A stretch of DNA of 64,000 bases from NCBI GenBank assembly GCA_900199555.1, contig FZQZ01000008.1:1-64000 (forward strand). The letters run 5' to 3'. The notes below the pieces were generated by a model. That model saw only the letters and a program-made list of their open reading frames with translations, made no database searches and was not told the origin of the DNA. This DNA is from Prevotellaceae bacterium MN60. Its GTDB lineage: Bacteria > Bacteroidota > Bacteroidia > Bacteroidales > Bacteroidaceae. The translations under genes and the position numbers were made by a program. Shown here piece by piece: positions 33,103 to 41,518 of this stretch; position 1 is the first letter of the stretch; each line of letters starts with the position of its first letter.

Positions 33103-33267
33103 TTATCTAAACTCGTCTAAGTCGTCCAGACCATCGGCATCAATGTTTAACTTATCCTCATCGGCAAGTCCATTCAGCTCTCCTAACGACAACGTGCTGC
33201 CACATAGCATTTGCAGAATACCTATCTCTATCACCTCTAATGCTGGATTGATATATGTCTTTTTCAT
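33103..33267 (-). CDS. Short Y-x-x-P peptide, 54 aa
   Basis: The frame begins MKKTYINPALEVIEIG and continues QMLCGSTLSLGE to an acidic tail ending DDLDEF R. Similar short peptides, with Tyr-x-x-Pro, an Ile/Glu-rich stretch, Met/Leu-x-Gly-Ser and a Gly/Asp tail, are common in Prevotella and Bacteroides, often next to surface proteins. It lies 15 bases downstream of the adhesin gene on the same strand. The peptide at 39218-39406 has the same layout. Function unknown. Confidence 0.65.
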   Translation of the reverse strand: MKKTYINPALEVIEIGILQMLCGSTLSLGELNGLADEDKLNIDADGLDDLDEFR

Positions 33268-33282
33268 ATCGTTATCCTCCCT

Positions 33283-35958
33283 CTATTTTATCACGATCTT
33301 CTTTCCATTTACGATATATAATCCCTTAGTAGGATTAGCTACCTTACGGCCTTGCAAGTCATAGACGTTGAACGTTGAACGTTGAACATTGAACGTTGAA
33401 TGGTTAATGATTCCAATACCGGTTGTTTCATCGCCAAAGTCTATTACGAACTCACGAGCTGGCGTTGTTGCAGGCGTCTCGAAGTAGCCACGGAAGGCGC
33501 CAAGCGTGCGGTCTGTATTGGCATAGCCCAACTTATTGCTGCCACTCAACAATAACACTTCGTTGCGGTTACTGTCGTCGATAGTCAGTGGAGAGAATGT
33601 TCCTTTGAAGACACCACCACTGAAGTTGACATTATTTTCAGTGGCATCAATGGTAACATCGCAGAATACAGGATTCTTTATATTTGTATCTGCTGCCCAC
33701 TTCACTAGATAAGGCTTGCCTGCCTCAATGGCAGTAGCATTGTCGAAGGTTAAGGTCAGTACTCCGTTAGCAGTCAGATTAGATGCCGTTGCATCCAGCT
33801 CCTTCACTGTAGCGCCCTCCAGCGGTGTCCCCGCAAAGTTATTCACGCCAAACGGCAGGCATAGTGTATTCCACTTGCCATCCTTATAGAGTGTACGACC
33901 AGATAGGGTTACGTCATACGTCATTCCTGCGGCATTGTTGATGGCTGTACTATTGTCTGCATTATCTGCCAGTTCAAGAATTCTTGAAATTCTAAAATCA
34001 TCCAAGTACAGCATATTGCCTTCCTTGCGACAACAGATAATGAGATAATGCGCTGTAGCTGGGAGGGTTGTCTCATAGAGCGTCCATGCTCCGCCATTAG
34101 CATTCACAGCGTTGTCTATCCAAGTGATTGCATCAGTTTTAGTATTGGTGTAGCCCACTGCAAGGATGCCAGGATAGCTTTCATAATTCTGATAATAGAA
34201 CGACACCTTCTTGGGCATACCTCCAGCGAAGTGGGGTGAAATGAGATACTGGTGTTGGTCAGAACGACAGAATTCAAAGCAGCACAAACCACTATGTGAG
34301 CCCCCTCCCAATCCTGTTTTCAGAATTCTCGTCATTCCATCGCAGTCAGCCATGCGCCATCCCCCCATACCATTCTCGAATCCCTCACTATATGGAAGAT
34401 TATCCACACGAGCATCGGTTTGGAAACTATAAGTAGAATAATTGCTAGAATTACTGCCGTAGAGAGCCTTTACACGGAAGCAGTAGTATGTGTTGGGCGT
34501 TAGCTCGCTCAACGTGACGGTATTTGTGTTCAGCATGGTCTCGGCAGACCATGTATTGTCATTCGCCTTCTTATATTGATAGACAAATCCCGTAGCACCG
34601 CTAGGGATATTCCATGCCAATGTCGCCTCTGTTTCGGAAATCTCAGTATAACCTATTGTTGTAGGCTTTGCATAAGAGGAAGGCTTCTCAAAACAGAAAT
34701 CGTCAATGAACATTCTATATTCGTTGGAAGCATATTTGACGGCAAAATAGCGAGCCTCGGCAGGGAAGGTGTGCTCGTACTTTGCCCAGTTGCTAGAGTT
34801 AAATGTTATCGCATCGCCAAACGTAAAGGCATCCTTGTCGTTGGTCGTGGTAGAATAGCCCACATAGATAGTCTCGGCAATGTTGGTGGGAACTCTGTAG
34901 TAGAACGACAGCGTGATTGCTGCGTCGCCGTTAAAGCGAGGAGAAATCAGGTATTGGGGTGTTTCTCGCGAATCATAATTCAACGAGAACTGGAAACCGA
35001 TATTACCGTCATGTGCAGCTTGCATCCTTCTACCTGTACCCCAGATATCACTGACATTTTCAAACTGCTTAATATCGCAATCTACCATCGTCCAGCGCCC
35101 CATACCACTCTCAAAGTTCATATCATAAGGCACTTCCGTAGCAGTGACAAATCGGGTGGTTGTGTAGATACTAGCATCGCTTCCAACGATAGTTTTCAGG
35201 CGTACATCATAGTCTGTATCGGCAGTCAGGTTACTAATAGTCGCAGAAGTTACAGTCGTCATCACCTCGTCAGACCAAATGCTCTCGTTTGCCTTTTTAT
35301 ATTGGAACACATAACCCGTGGCTCCTTCAACAGCATCCCATGTAAGCGTTACGCTCTCTGAGGCAATCGAGCTTGCCGACAGTTGGGCAGGCGGCAATAC
35401 ACCATCCACAAAAATACTAAAGTCATCAATATACAAAAACCTATAGCTGTTAGAGGTATATTTCACTGCAACATACGTAGTGCCCGCAGGGAAAGTATGC
35501 TCATACTTCTTGTAGTCAAATACGGTAGCGGTGACCTCGTCATCCCACGTAAAAGCCGAGGGGTCATTGGTCGATGTAGAATATCCCACCTGAAAAGACT
35601 TTGGATAATCTTTATTATTAATTGCATAATAAAGTGTCACCTTAATCTCCGCAGGGCAGTCAATTCTTGGAGTGATGAGATATTGTGGCCCATTCCCCCA
35701 GAAAGCGAAAGCTTTTGTCTGTTTATAAACATCCCATATTCCAGTATAAGTTTCATCACCACTGAGCACTTGCCAGAATCCTATACCGTTTTCAAAATCC
35801 TCGGTGAATGGCAGCGTCACTGTATGGTCGGTGACATCGTTCGCCGTCAGATTCTCTAGTGGCAGACAGTCAGCCCACGCTACCGTCGGCATTATTAATG
35901 CCATAACTAGCACCATATCAACGCGTAATAAGTTTCGCACAGTAAGTCTTTTTTTCAT
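33283..35958 (-). CDS. Secreted multidomain adhesin-like protein with T9SS-type tail
   Basis: An 891-aa protein with a signal peptide (residues 1-29). Three copies of a beta-sandwich domain of the cleaved-adhesin/choice-of-anchor type (FTEDFENGIGFW, MNFESGMGRW, YSEGFENGMGGW) are linked by fibronectin type III domains (PPAQLSASSIASESVTLTWD, AKPTTIGYTEISETEATLAW). A further C-terminal beta domain precedes the tail VYDLQGRKV...GLYIVNGKKIVIK, typical of T9SS-type sorting domains in Prevotella. It should be cell-surface or secreted. Six heptads are inserted just before the tail. Confidence 0.85.
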   Translation of the reverse strand: MKKRLTVRNLLRVDMVLVMALIMPTVAWADCLPLENLTANDVTDHTVTLPFTEDFENGIGFWQVLSGDETYTGIWDVYKQTKAFAFWGNGPQYLITPRIDCPAEIKVTLYYAINNKDYPKSFQVGYSTSTNDPSAFTWDDEVTATVFDYKKYEHTFPAGTTYVAVKYTSNSYRFLYIDDFSIFVDGVLPPAQLSASSIASESVTLTWDAVEGATGYVFQYKKANESIWSDEVMTTVTSATISNLTADTDYDVRLKTIVGSDASIYTTTRFVTATEVPYDMNFESGMGRWTMVDCDIKQFENVSDIWGTGRRMQAAHDGNIGFQFSLNYDSRETPQYLISPRFNGDAAITLSFYYRVPTNIAETIYVGYSTTTNDKDAFTFGDAITFNSSNWAKYEHTFPAEARYFAVKYASNEYRMFIDDFCFEKPSSYAKPTTIGYTEISETEATLAWNIPSGATGFVYQYKKANDNTWSAETMLNTNTVTLSELTPNTYYCFRVKALYGSNSSNYSTYSFQTDARVDNLPYSEGFENGMGGWRMADCDGMTRILKTGLGGGSHSGLCCFEFCRSDQHQYLISPHFAGGMPKKVSFYYQNYESYPGILAVGYTNTKTDAITWIDNAVNANGGAWTLYETTLPATAHYLIICCRKEGNMLYLDDFRISRILELADNADNSTAINNAAGMTYDVTLSGRTLYKDGKWNTLCLPFGVNNFAGTPLEGATVKELDATASNLTANGVLTLTFDNATAIEAGKPYLVKWAADTNIKNPVFCDVTIDATENNVNFSGGVFKGTFSPLTIDDSNRNEVLLLSGSNKLGYANTDRTLGAFRGYFETPATTPAREFVIDFGDETTGIGIINHSTFNVQRSTFNVYDLQGRKVANPTKGLYIVNGKKIVIK
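33367..33408. repeat. Six heptads inside the adhesin gene
   Basis: Units GTTGAAC (three times), ATTGAAC, GTTGAAT and GGTTAAT, read on the minus strand as NHSTFNVQRSTFNV, exactly between the last beta domain and the sorting tail. 42 bases keep the frame. Confidence 0.85.
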
Positions 35959-36051
35959 AGATACGTATTTTTAACGATATAGTTTATCGGCTGCAAAGAT
36001 AAGCATTTTTTTCTTAAGACACGTAGATAAGATACATTTTTTGTTGAAAAG

Positions 36052-36231
36052 ATGAGTGCAAACGAAGTCAATCAACTAGAACTCTTCATGACCTTCTTAA
36101 AGTCCAACGGTTGGGATAAGTATCTCCGCACACTAGACTGGGCAGAATTTGCTCGACATTACAATGGTCCTCAGTATGTGCAGAACAAATATGATAAAAA
36201 GCTACAAGATGCTTATTCAAAATACAAATGA
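36052..36231 (+). pseudogene. Remnant of an N-acetylmuramidase C-terminus, 59 aa
   Basis: The frame LFMTFLKSNGW...DWAEFARHYNGPQYVQNKYDKKLQDAY matches the C-terminal end of phage-type N-acetylmuramidases (FARGYNGPGY...NKYD). The N-terminal catalytic part is missing and no matching frame lies upstream, so it is most likely a fragment left by rearrangement, although an ATG allows a short protein. Confidence 0.65.
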
Positions 36232-36307
36232 AATAGCTAGCATTTTTATAACAAAGGGCGGTTCCTGAAAAGCCTAAGATAGAGTAAGGATTAAAATAAT
36301 AATTAGT

Positions 36308-37141
36308 ATGAAGTATCTTATTGATTTGGGGATGAAAGATGTTCCTTTATTTTTCGAAATGAAAAGAAAGTATTACAAAGACTTTAAGCCTTTAAAAGTC
36401 GGTGATTACATTGAAAGCATTGAAAGAGCCGATCCACCTGAGCAAAGTCAATTAAAAGTTGGAGCAATAGAAAAATTAGTCACAAAGATTGCCTTGGAAA
36501 AGAACGAAAACCACATCTTTCTTATTAACAACAATTTATGTCACGAAGTATCTGCTTTAACTTCTGCACTTAGTTTTATAGCTAATGGGGAAGAAAATCG
36601 TCAAAAGGTAATTTTGAACTACGATTTTCATTTAGATAGTGGCGATGCAACCGCTCCAACAACAGTAAAATTCTGCAATTGGGGTATGTGTGTAGATTTG
36701 GAATCATATAAAAAAAACATACAAAGTAGTAAAAAGGGTCAGTATATAACCACGGGTAAAATAGAGAAAAAAGAAGCTCTTGAAGCAATCACCAACCAAT
36801 TCGCAAAATGCGAAGAACCGATAGACCTCTATGTTACAATTGATACGGATGTTTATAAAAAAAGTTATACTTCATATGGTGATGGCAACTTTGAACATTC
36901 TGACATCCTGATGCAACTAGAAAAGCTCAAAAAACATATTGAAAATAGTAAAGGAAATATCAATTTCTGTGGAGGTGATGTGACAGGCTGCATCGATTAT
37001 AATAAAAGTTACAATATTAAGGACGGAAAAAGAGAATATCTTTCTAAAGAACCAAAAGAAACAAGGGATGCCATGTCAGACGATGCAAACAATAAGATTC
37101 TAAAATTATTGGATTGTTTGTATAGCATGAGAACTGTGTAA
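36308..37141 (+). CDS. Arginase/ureohydrolase-fold-like protein, 277 aa
   Basis: Three segments recall the metal-binding motifs of the arginase family: NLCHE (residues 78-82), NYDFHLDSG (DxHxD, about residues 101-109) and VTIDTDVY (DxD, about residues 178-185), then CGGDVTGC near 220. The overall sequence is far from known arginases, so the substrate cannot be assigned. The gene is much AT-richer than its neighbours and has Lys/Asn-rich composition, suggesting transfer. It converges on a terminator at 37209-37245. No partner gene is evident. Confidence 0.5.
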   Translation: MKYLIDLGMKDVPLFFEMKRKYYKDFKPLKVGDYIESIERADPPEQSQLKVGAIEKLVTKIALEKNENHIFLINNNLCHEVSALTSALSFIANGEENRQKVILNYDFHLDSGDATAPTTVKFCNWGMCVDLESYKKNIQSSKKGQYITTGKIEKKEALEAITNQFAKCEEPIDLYVTIDTDVYKKSYTSYGDGNFEHSDILMQLEKLKKHIENSKGNINFCGGDVTGCIDYNKSYNIKDGKREYLSKEPKETRDAMSDDANNKILKLLDCLYSMRTV

Positions 37142-37208
37142 ACAACAGCGTAAATCATTCATTTATGTACTATATAGAGATTCTCCTGTGAGAGATTTAA
37201 ACATTTAT

Positions 37209-37245
37209 ATTATCGCCCAGCGAAACTACTCCGCTGGGCGATAAT
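37209..37245. terminator. Bidirectional terminator
   Basis: A perfect 14-base stem ATTATCGCCCAGCG / CGCTGGGCGATAAT with a 9-base loop between convergent genes. Confidence 0.85.
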
Positions 37246-37259
37246 TAATTACTATCTAT

Positions 37260-39197
37260 TTACTTATGCTGGAGCACCCAGCGCATGTAGTTGTCGCTGC
37301 CAATGATAACACCGCCAGCACTGAAACTGAGGTGCTCAGTCTCGCCGCCCGTCCAGTTGGCAACACCATCCACGGTCACAGTGCCGCTAACTGTATCGCC
37401 ATTGCCCTTGCCAATCGGTTGGTAGCCGTAAAATGGTTCGAATCCAGTGGCAGTCACGCGACTGATGCCATCGGTGATGGTTATACTGGAAAATTTTCCT
37501 TCTTCTGCACTGCCAATACCCGCACTTAATTTATCTCCAGCGGTTGCGATGACCGTGCCACCACTGATAGTGATGGCACCACAAGTTCCCATATTCCCTG
37601 TGCCGATACCAGCAGAAATACCGCTGCCAGTGGCGGTCACGCTGCCGCCGCTGATGGTGATGGCGCCGCAAGTATCATTATGGCCTGTGCCTATGCCCGC
37701 ACCTTCGTTGCCACCCGTAGCGATTACGCTGCCGCCGCTGATGGTGATGGTGCCACAATTGTGAGCACCACTCGCGCCGATACCCGCACTATTGTTTCCG
37801 CCCAAGGCGGTTACATTGCCGCCGCTGATAGTGATGTCACCGCAGTTTTTAGTATAACATGCGCCGATTCCCGCACTATAATATCCTCCCGTGGCGTTTA
37901 TGTTACCGCCGGTAATATAGATTGCACCGCAGTCTATTCCGTAGTAACAGCTGCCGATGCCCGCACCGTTGCCCATGCCCGTGGCTGTGAGGCTTCCGTC
38001 ACCGCCAATGGTAAGTGTAGTTTCACTACCTCCCGCCTGGATGCCGCACCGGTCCGTGTTTTTTGTGGCGACACTATTCTCGCCCACAAGGGTAATGGTG
38101 GCATCGCCCTCACAAATGATGCCAGAATAAAGATGGTCGGCAATGATGACACCATTTAATGTCACACTGGCACCGCTGGCGATGCTGAGGTGCTTAAGTT
38201 TGGCTATCGTGCCGCGCAGTTCGTCGCCGTCCTGCGCCGTATAATCGGCGGTCAATTTCGACAGGTCTTTAAAGCGCTTCATCTTCACAGATATTTCGTA
38301 ATACTGGCCCTTGGCGAACGCCGTCACGTTGTCTTTCTCATAGTAGTAGGTATAGCCATCAGTGCCGTCGGCGGTTAAGCGGATGGGGAAGGTGGCGGTG
38401 CCGCTACTAATGGGCGGAATGGCGATGGTAAAGGTGTTGGCGGCTGAGGTGGGCGTCACGGTGATAGTGCTAGCCGTGGCAGGCACGCCATTGGTGCCGT
38501 TACCCGACATGGAGAAGCTGTAGCCTCCTGTGGCTTCGACCTTCAAGTTGCTCACGCTGACAGTGCTGCCGCTTGCATTCTTCAGTTTAAAGGTTACAAT
38601 GGCTTGTTGGTTGGTGAAGCTAAGTGTATTGTTCGTCGTAATCCTATTGCCATCGATTTCATATTTGCTTGCAGAGAGTGCAGTCATGGCACGATCGAAG
38701 CGTGTGGCCACGTCGTCGAGCGTACCAGTCTGGCTGCTGTAGTCGTAGGTGGTGCTGGCCACGGAACCTGTTGCCGTGCCGTCGTTATACTGACCCACGT
38801 AGAAGAACGAGAGTCTGACTTTACTGTCGAGCGCCACCGTACCCGTGAGCGTGGCACTAAGTCCGTCCGCGCTGATATTCGTTGCCTTGAGTGTACCCAC
38901 TTCGACATAGGTCTCGGGGTCTGTAACATTTGCTCCTGACACCGTCTTGTAAACCTTCACTGCATCACCCGCCGCCCATGTGGCATTAAGCTTTTTTCCG
39001 TCTACCGAGAGTGCGCGTGTAGCATCGTCGGCAGGCATCGCAGCGGAGACAGTCATGGTGTAGGTCTTAGATGCTTTCGTTGTAGCGGGTGTTGGCTCGT
39101 CGGCAAAGTAATCCTCGTTGCTGCAAGCCGTTGTGGTTATGATGAGGGCTGCGGCCATGACCAGCCAACCCGTAAGAGTCAAAATTATATTCTTCAT
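37260..39197 (-). CDS. Fimbrillin-like lipoprotein with beta-helix repeats, 645 aa
   Basis: The start at 39197 is preceded by GGAGGACACGAAG and gives a signal peptide with lipobox TTTAC. Residues 30-310 match the fimbrillin-type N-terminal domain (AAMPADDATRALSVDGKKLNATWAAGD..., AFAKGQYYEISVKM). Residues 330-620 consist of about seven copies of a repeat of about 28 residues with consensus GGSVTATGG..GAGIGTG....CGAITIS, which should fold as a right-handed beta-helix. It is probably surface-exposed and adhesive. A short Y-x-x-P-type peptide gene ends 20 bases upstream. Confidence 0.75.
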   Translation of the reverse strand: MKNIILTLTGWLVMAAALIITTTACSNEDYFADEPTPATTKASKTYTMTVSAAMPADDATRALSVDGKKLNATWAAGDAVKVYKTVSGANVTDPETYVEVGTLKATNISADGLSATLTGTVALDSKVRLSFFYVGQYNDGTATGSVASTTYDYSSQTGTLDDVATRFDRAMTALSASKYEIDGNRITTNNTLSFTNQQAIVTFKLKNASGSTVSVSNLKVEATGGYSFSMSGNGTNGVPATASTITVTPTSAANTFTIAIPPISSGTATFPIRLTADGTDGYTYYYEKDNVTAFAKGQYYEISVKMKRFKDLSKLTADYTAQDGDELRGTIAKLKHLSIASGASVTLNGVIIADHLYSGIICEGDATITLVGENSVATKNTDRCGIQAGGSETTLTIGGDGSLTATGMGNGAGIGSCYYGIDCGAIYITGGNINATGGYYSAGIGACYTKNCGDITISGGNVTALGGNNSAGIGASGAHNCGTITISGGSVIATGGNEGAGIGTGHNDTCGAITISGGSVTATGSGISAGIGTGNMGTCGAITISGGTVIATAGDKLSAGIGSAEEGKFSSITITDGISRVTATGFEPFYGYQPIGKGNGDTVSGTVTVDGVANWTGGETEHLSFSAGGVIIGSDNYMRWVLQHK

Positions 39198-39217
39198 CTT
39201 CGTGTCCTCCGTCGTTT

Positions 39218-39406
39218 TTATGGCCACTCCTCTTCTATAGCATCACCATAGCCATTACGTGAGCCATCAAGTCCGTCGCTTCCGGCGAGAATCGTCGTGC
39301 AGCTATGAAGTTCTATCGTTCTAATGGTTGGTTGCATATAGGTCAAGAGATGGTTCTCTGGCCTATCTGTGTTTAGTACATCACTCTTCGTTTTACTCTT
39401 TGTCAT
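39218..39406 (-). CDS. Short peptide, 62 aa, upstream of the fimbrillin-like lipoprotein
   Basis: The core YMQPTIRTIEL, then TTILAGSDGLDG and the acidic end GYGDAIEEEWP has the layout of the 33103-33267 peptide (Y-x-x-P, Ile/Glu stretch, Leu-x-Gly-Ser, Gly/Asp/Glu tail). It has no signal peptide. It is in one transcript with the lipoprotein downstream. Function unknown. Confidence 0.6.
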   Translation of the reverse strand: MTKSKTKSDVLNTDRPENHLLTYMQPTIRTIELHSCTTILAGSDGLDGSRNGYGDAIEEEWP

Positions 39407-39463
39407 GATTATGAATATGTCTTTTTAAGTTAGTTATTTTATTTATAGCGTTAAGTAGTGACG

Positions 39464-39580
39464 TGTGACACTATGACATTAGTTTTTCTAAAGTCTACGC
39501 GTACCGCCTGTACTTATTATACGTGTGTACGTGTGCACGGTACGCGTAGGGTTTGAGATTTCTACCGTCATAGTGTCACA
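39464..39580. repeat. Nested inverted repeats (cruciform)
   Basis: Outer arms TGTGACACTATGAC (39464-39477) and 39567-39580 are exact complements. Inner arms CTACGCGTACCG (39495-39506) and 39538-39549 are exact complements too. Confidence 0.85.
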
Positions 39581-39644
39581 ACGTCACACATATTTTTATC
39601 GTGTTAGGTGTAGTGGTGTAGTAGGTGTAGTAGTTCTTATAAAC

Positions 39645-39699
39645 TCTACGCGTACCGCCTGTACTTATTATACGGGCGCGCGGGCGCGCGGTACGCGAG
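39645..39699. repeat. Second copy of the inner palindrome
   Basis: A 30-base direct copy of 39494-39523 (39645-39674), followed by a GC-rich loop variant and the arm CGGTACGCG (39689-39697). Confidence 0.8.
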
Positions 39700-39942
39700 G
39701 GGTTTTATGTTTTTATCTCCACCTCCCCACCTTTTCACCACTTTTTGTATTCTGTTCCATTAGAGCGCAAAGTTACAACATTTTTCCGTTTAATCCAAAT
39801 TTTTCGCCTACAACATGCGCTCCGAAGAGCGAAAGGAACGAATAGGGCCAACGTTGATTTCTAATGCAAAGGTACAAAAATTTTAAGCGGAATCCAAGTA
39901 TTTCCCTTACCACGTGCTATACTAAATTGAGGGGCTCTGAAT

Positions 39943-40056
39943 TAGCTACATTCAGCGCCGAATCAGTTACACTCAGCGCTGAATCAGTTACTTTTGCACC
40001 TCAATAGTTATTGTATTGCACCTCGAAACAGCTGTATTCAGAGCTGAATGTAGCTA
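39943..40056. repeat. Inverted repeat with CAGTTAC units
   Basis: TAGCTACATTCAGC (39943-39956) and its exact complement at 40043-40056 enclose two GAATCAGTTAC units and related CAGCGC motifs. Confidence 0.7.
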
Positions 40057-40119
40057 TTTGAAAGATTCCGTATACGCCACATACAGATTCGTACACAGCC
40101 TTTGGGGGGAATTAAGAAA

Positions 40120-41055
40120 TTACAGGTTGAATATCAGCCAGGCGAGGTAAGCCAGATAGCCTGCCAATAGAAGGAAGCCCTCCCAGCGCTCCACCTTGAA
40201 ACGGGTGAAGGAGAAAAGCCATACCAAGGATACGGATAGCAGCATCACGGTCATGTCGAGCGTGGTGATGCCTTCTATCTGTAGGGGTTGGATGGTTGCC
40301 GTAAGGCCTAATATCAACAGGATATTGAATACGTTGGAACCGATGACATTGCCAATGGCCAATGCCGACTGCCCCTTACGCGCTGCCACCACCGTAGTAG
40401 CCAACTCGGGTAGCGAGGTACCACCAGCCACCACCGTCAGACCCACAACGCCCTCGCTAAGTCCTAACGTCAGGGCAAGGTCGGAAGCCTCGTGGACAAA
40501 GATATTGGAACCTATCAGCAAAAAGGAAAGGCCTCCGATAACCTCCGCAATACTCTTATACACCGACTGCGGCTTTACTTCTTGCGCCTCAGTAGGCTGA
40601 TGCTTGGCAACCCTCAGCGTATAGGTCATGAAGGCAGCAAAGACAAGAAGCAAGATAAGTGCATCCCAACGACTTAAAGAGCCATCATAAGCGATAGCGA
40701 TAAGTAACAGAGAGGATAGCACAGAGAAAGGGATATCTTTTTTTACCGTAGCTTTGCTGACGGCTATAGGGGCGACCATGGCTGCCACGCCCACGATAAG
40801 CATAGAATTCATGGTATTGGAGCCAACCACATTGCCCACTGCCATATCGGGGGTACCTTCTATGGCTGATGCCAGGCTGACAAAGAGTTCGGGGGCAGAG
40901 GTTCCTACGGCCACAATAGTCAGACCAATAATAATCTCAGGAACCTTCATACGGCGTGCTAAGGCAGAAGCACCTGTGGTCAGGATGTCGGCACCATAAA
41001 GTACCATTGCCACGCCCAAAATAATAATTGCGATATTCTCAATCATCGATAACAT
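40120..41055 (-). CDS. Calcium/sodium antiporter, CaCA family (YrbG-like)
   Basis: 311 aa, about ten membrane helices, with two inverted alpha-repeats: VAVGTSAPELFVSLASAIEG with AVGNVVGSN (about residues 50-80), and VAGGTSLPELATTVVAARKG with AIGNVIGSN (about 205-240). It exchanges Ca2+ for Na+ or H+ across the inner membrane. It lies 5 bases after hslR on the same strand. Confidence 0.92.
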   Translation of the reverse strand: MLSMIENIAIIILGVAMVLYGADILTTGASALARRMKVPEIIIGLTIVAVGTSAPELFVSLASAIEGTPDMAVGNVVGSNTMNSMLIVGVAAMVAPIAVSKATVKKDIPFSVLSSLLLIAIAYDGSLSRWDALILLLVFAAFMTYTLRVAKHQPTEAQEVKPQSVYKSIAEVIGGLSFLLIGSNIFVHEASDLALTLGLSEGVVGLTVVAGGTSLPELATTVVAARKGQSALAIGNVIGSNVFNILLILGLTATIQPLQIEGITTLDMTVMLLSVSLVWLFSFTRFKVERWEGFLLLAGYLAYLAWLIFNL

Positions 41056-41060
41056 ACGCT

Positions 41061-41483
41061 CTATTCGTCATCATCGTCGTCCCAATCAAAATCATCAAAG
41101 CCTTCCATGGCTGGAGCTACAAACTCGTCGAGTGCACGACGATCTTTCTTTGTAGGACGACCGGTACCGCGCTGGCGATTGATAAATCCACTGATGCGAT
41201 TCATCTCCAGCAGTTCGTACTGGTCGGGGGTAGTGACATTCTCATAAACTTCGGGAATGAGCTTGGCTCCTACGCGCTGCTCGATAGTCTTGAGTATCTT
41301 GAAGGAGTAGGTAACTGGTGGTTTGCGCACACTAACCACCTCGCCCACCTTTACCATGCGCGAGGGCTTGACATTGACACCCTGAATGGTGACACGACCA
41401 TTCTTAATAGCATCTGCGGCAATGCTACGCGTCTTGAAAATGCGTGCGGCCCATAACCACTTATCAACTCTTGCTTCGTTCAT
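41061..41483 (-). CDS. hslR: S4-domain RNA-binding protein, Hsp15-like
   Basis: The S4 domain (residues 1-60: ARVDKWLWAARIFKTRSIAADAIKNGRVTIQG) matches Hsp15, which rescues nascent-chain-blocked 50S subunits. The C-terminal tail is acidic (DDFDWDDDDDE). The ATG at 41483 is preferred; the longer frame starts at a GTG within a heptad array shared with the 3' end of pth. Confidence 0.85.
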   Translation of the reverse strand: MNEARVDKWLWAARIFKTRSIAADAIKNGRVTIQGVNVKPSRMVKVGEVVSVRKPPVTYSFKILKTIEQRVGAKLIPEVYENVTTPDQYELLEMNRISGFINRQRGTGRPTKKDRRALDEFVAPAMEGFDDFDWDDDDDE

Positions 41484-41518
41484 ACTCTTCACTCCTCACT
41501 TGTCACTCTTCACTCCTT
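41484..41518. repeat. Five heptads at the pth/hslR junction
   Basis: Units ACTCTTC, ACTCCTC, ACTTGTC, ACTCTTC, ACTCCTT in tandem. They encode the end of Pth (GVKSDK) and its stop on the minus strand. Confidence 0.7.

Larger units (their letters stand above)
39407..40119. other. Noncoding, palindrome-rich stretch
   Basis: About 710 bases without a gene. It holds a nested cruciform (39464-39580), a second copy of its inner part (39645-39699), short TGTAGTGG-type repeats (39605-39635) and a 14-base inverted repeat enclosing CAGTTAC repeats (39943-40056). The promoter of the short-peptide gene is probably here, but no clear -33/-7 pair stands out. Confidence 0.6.
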
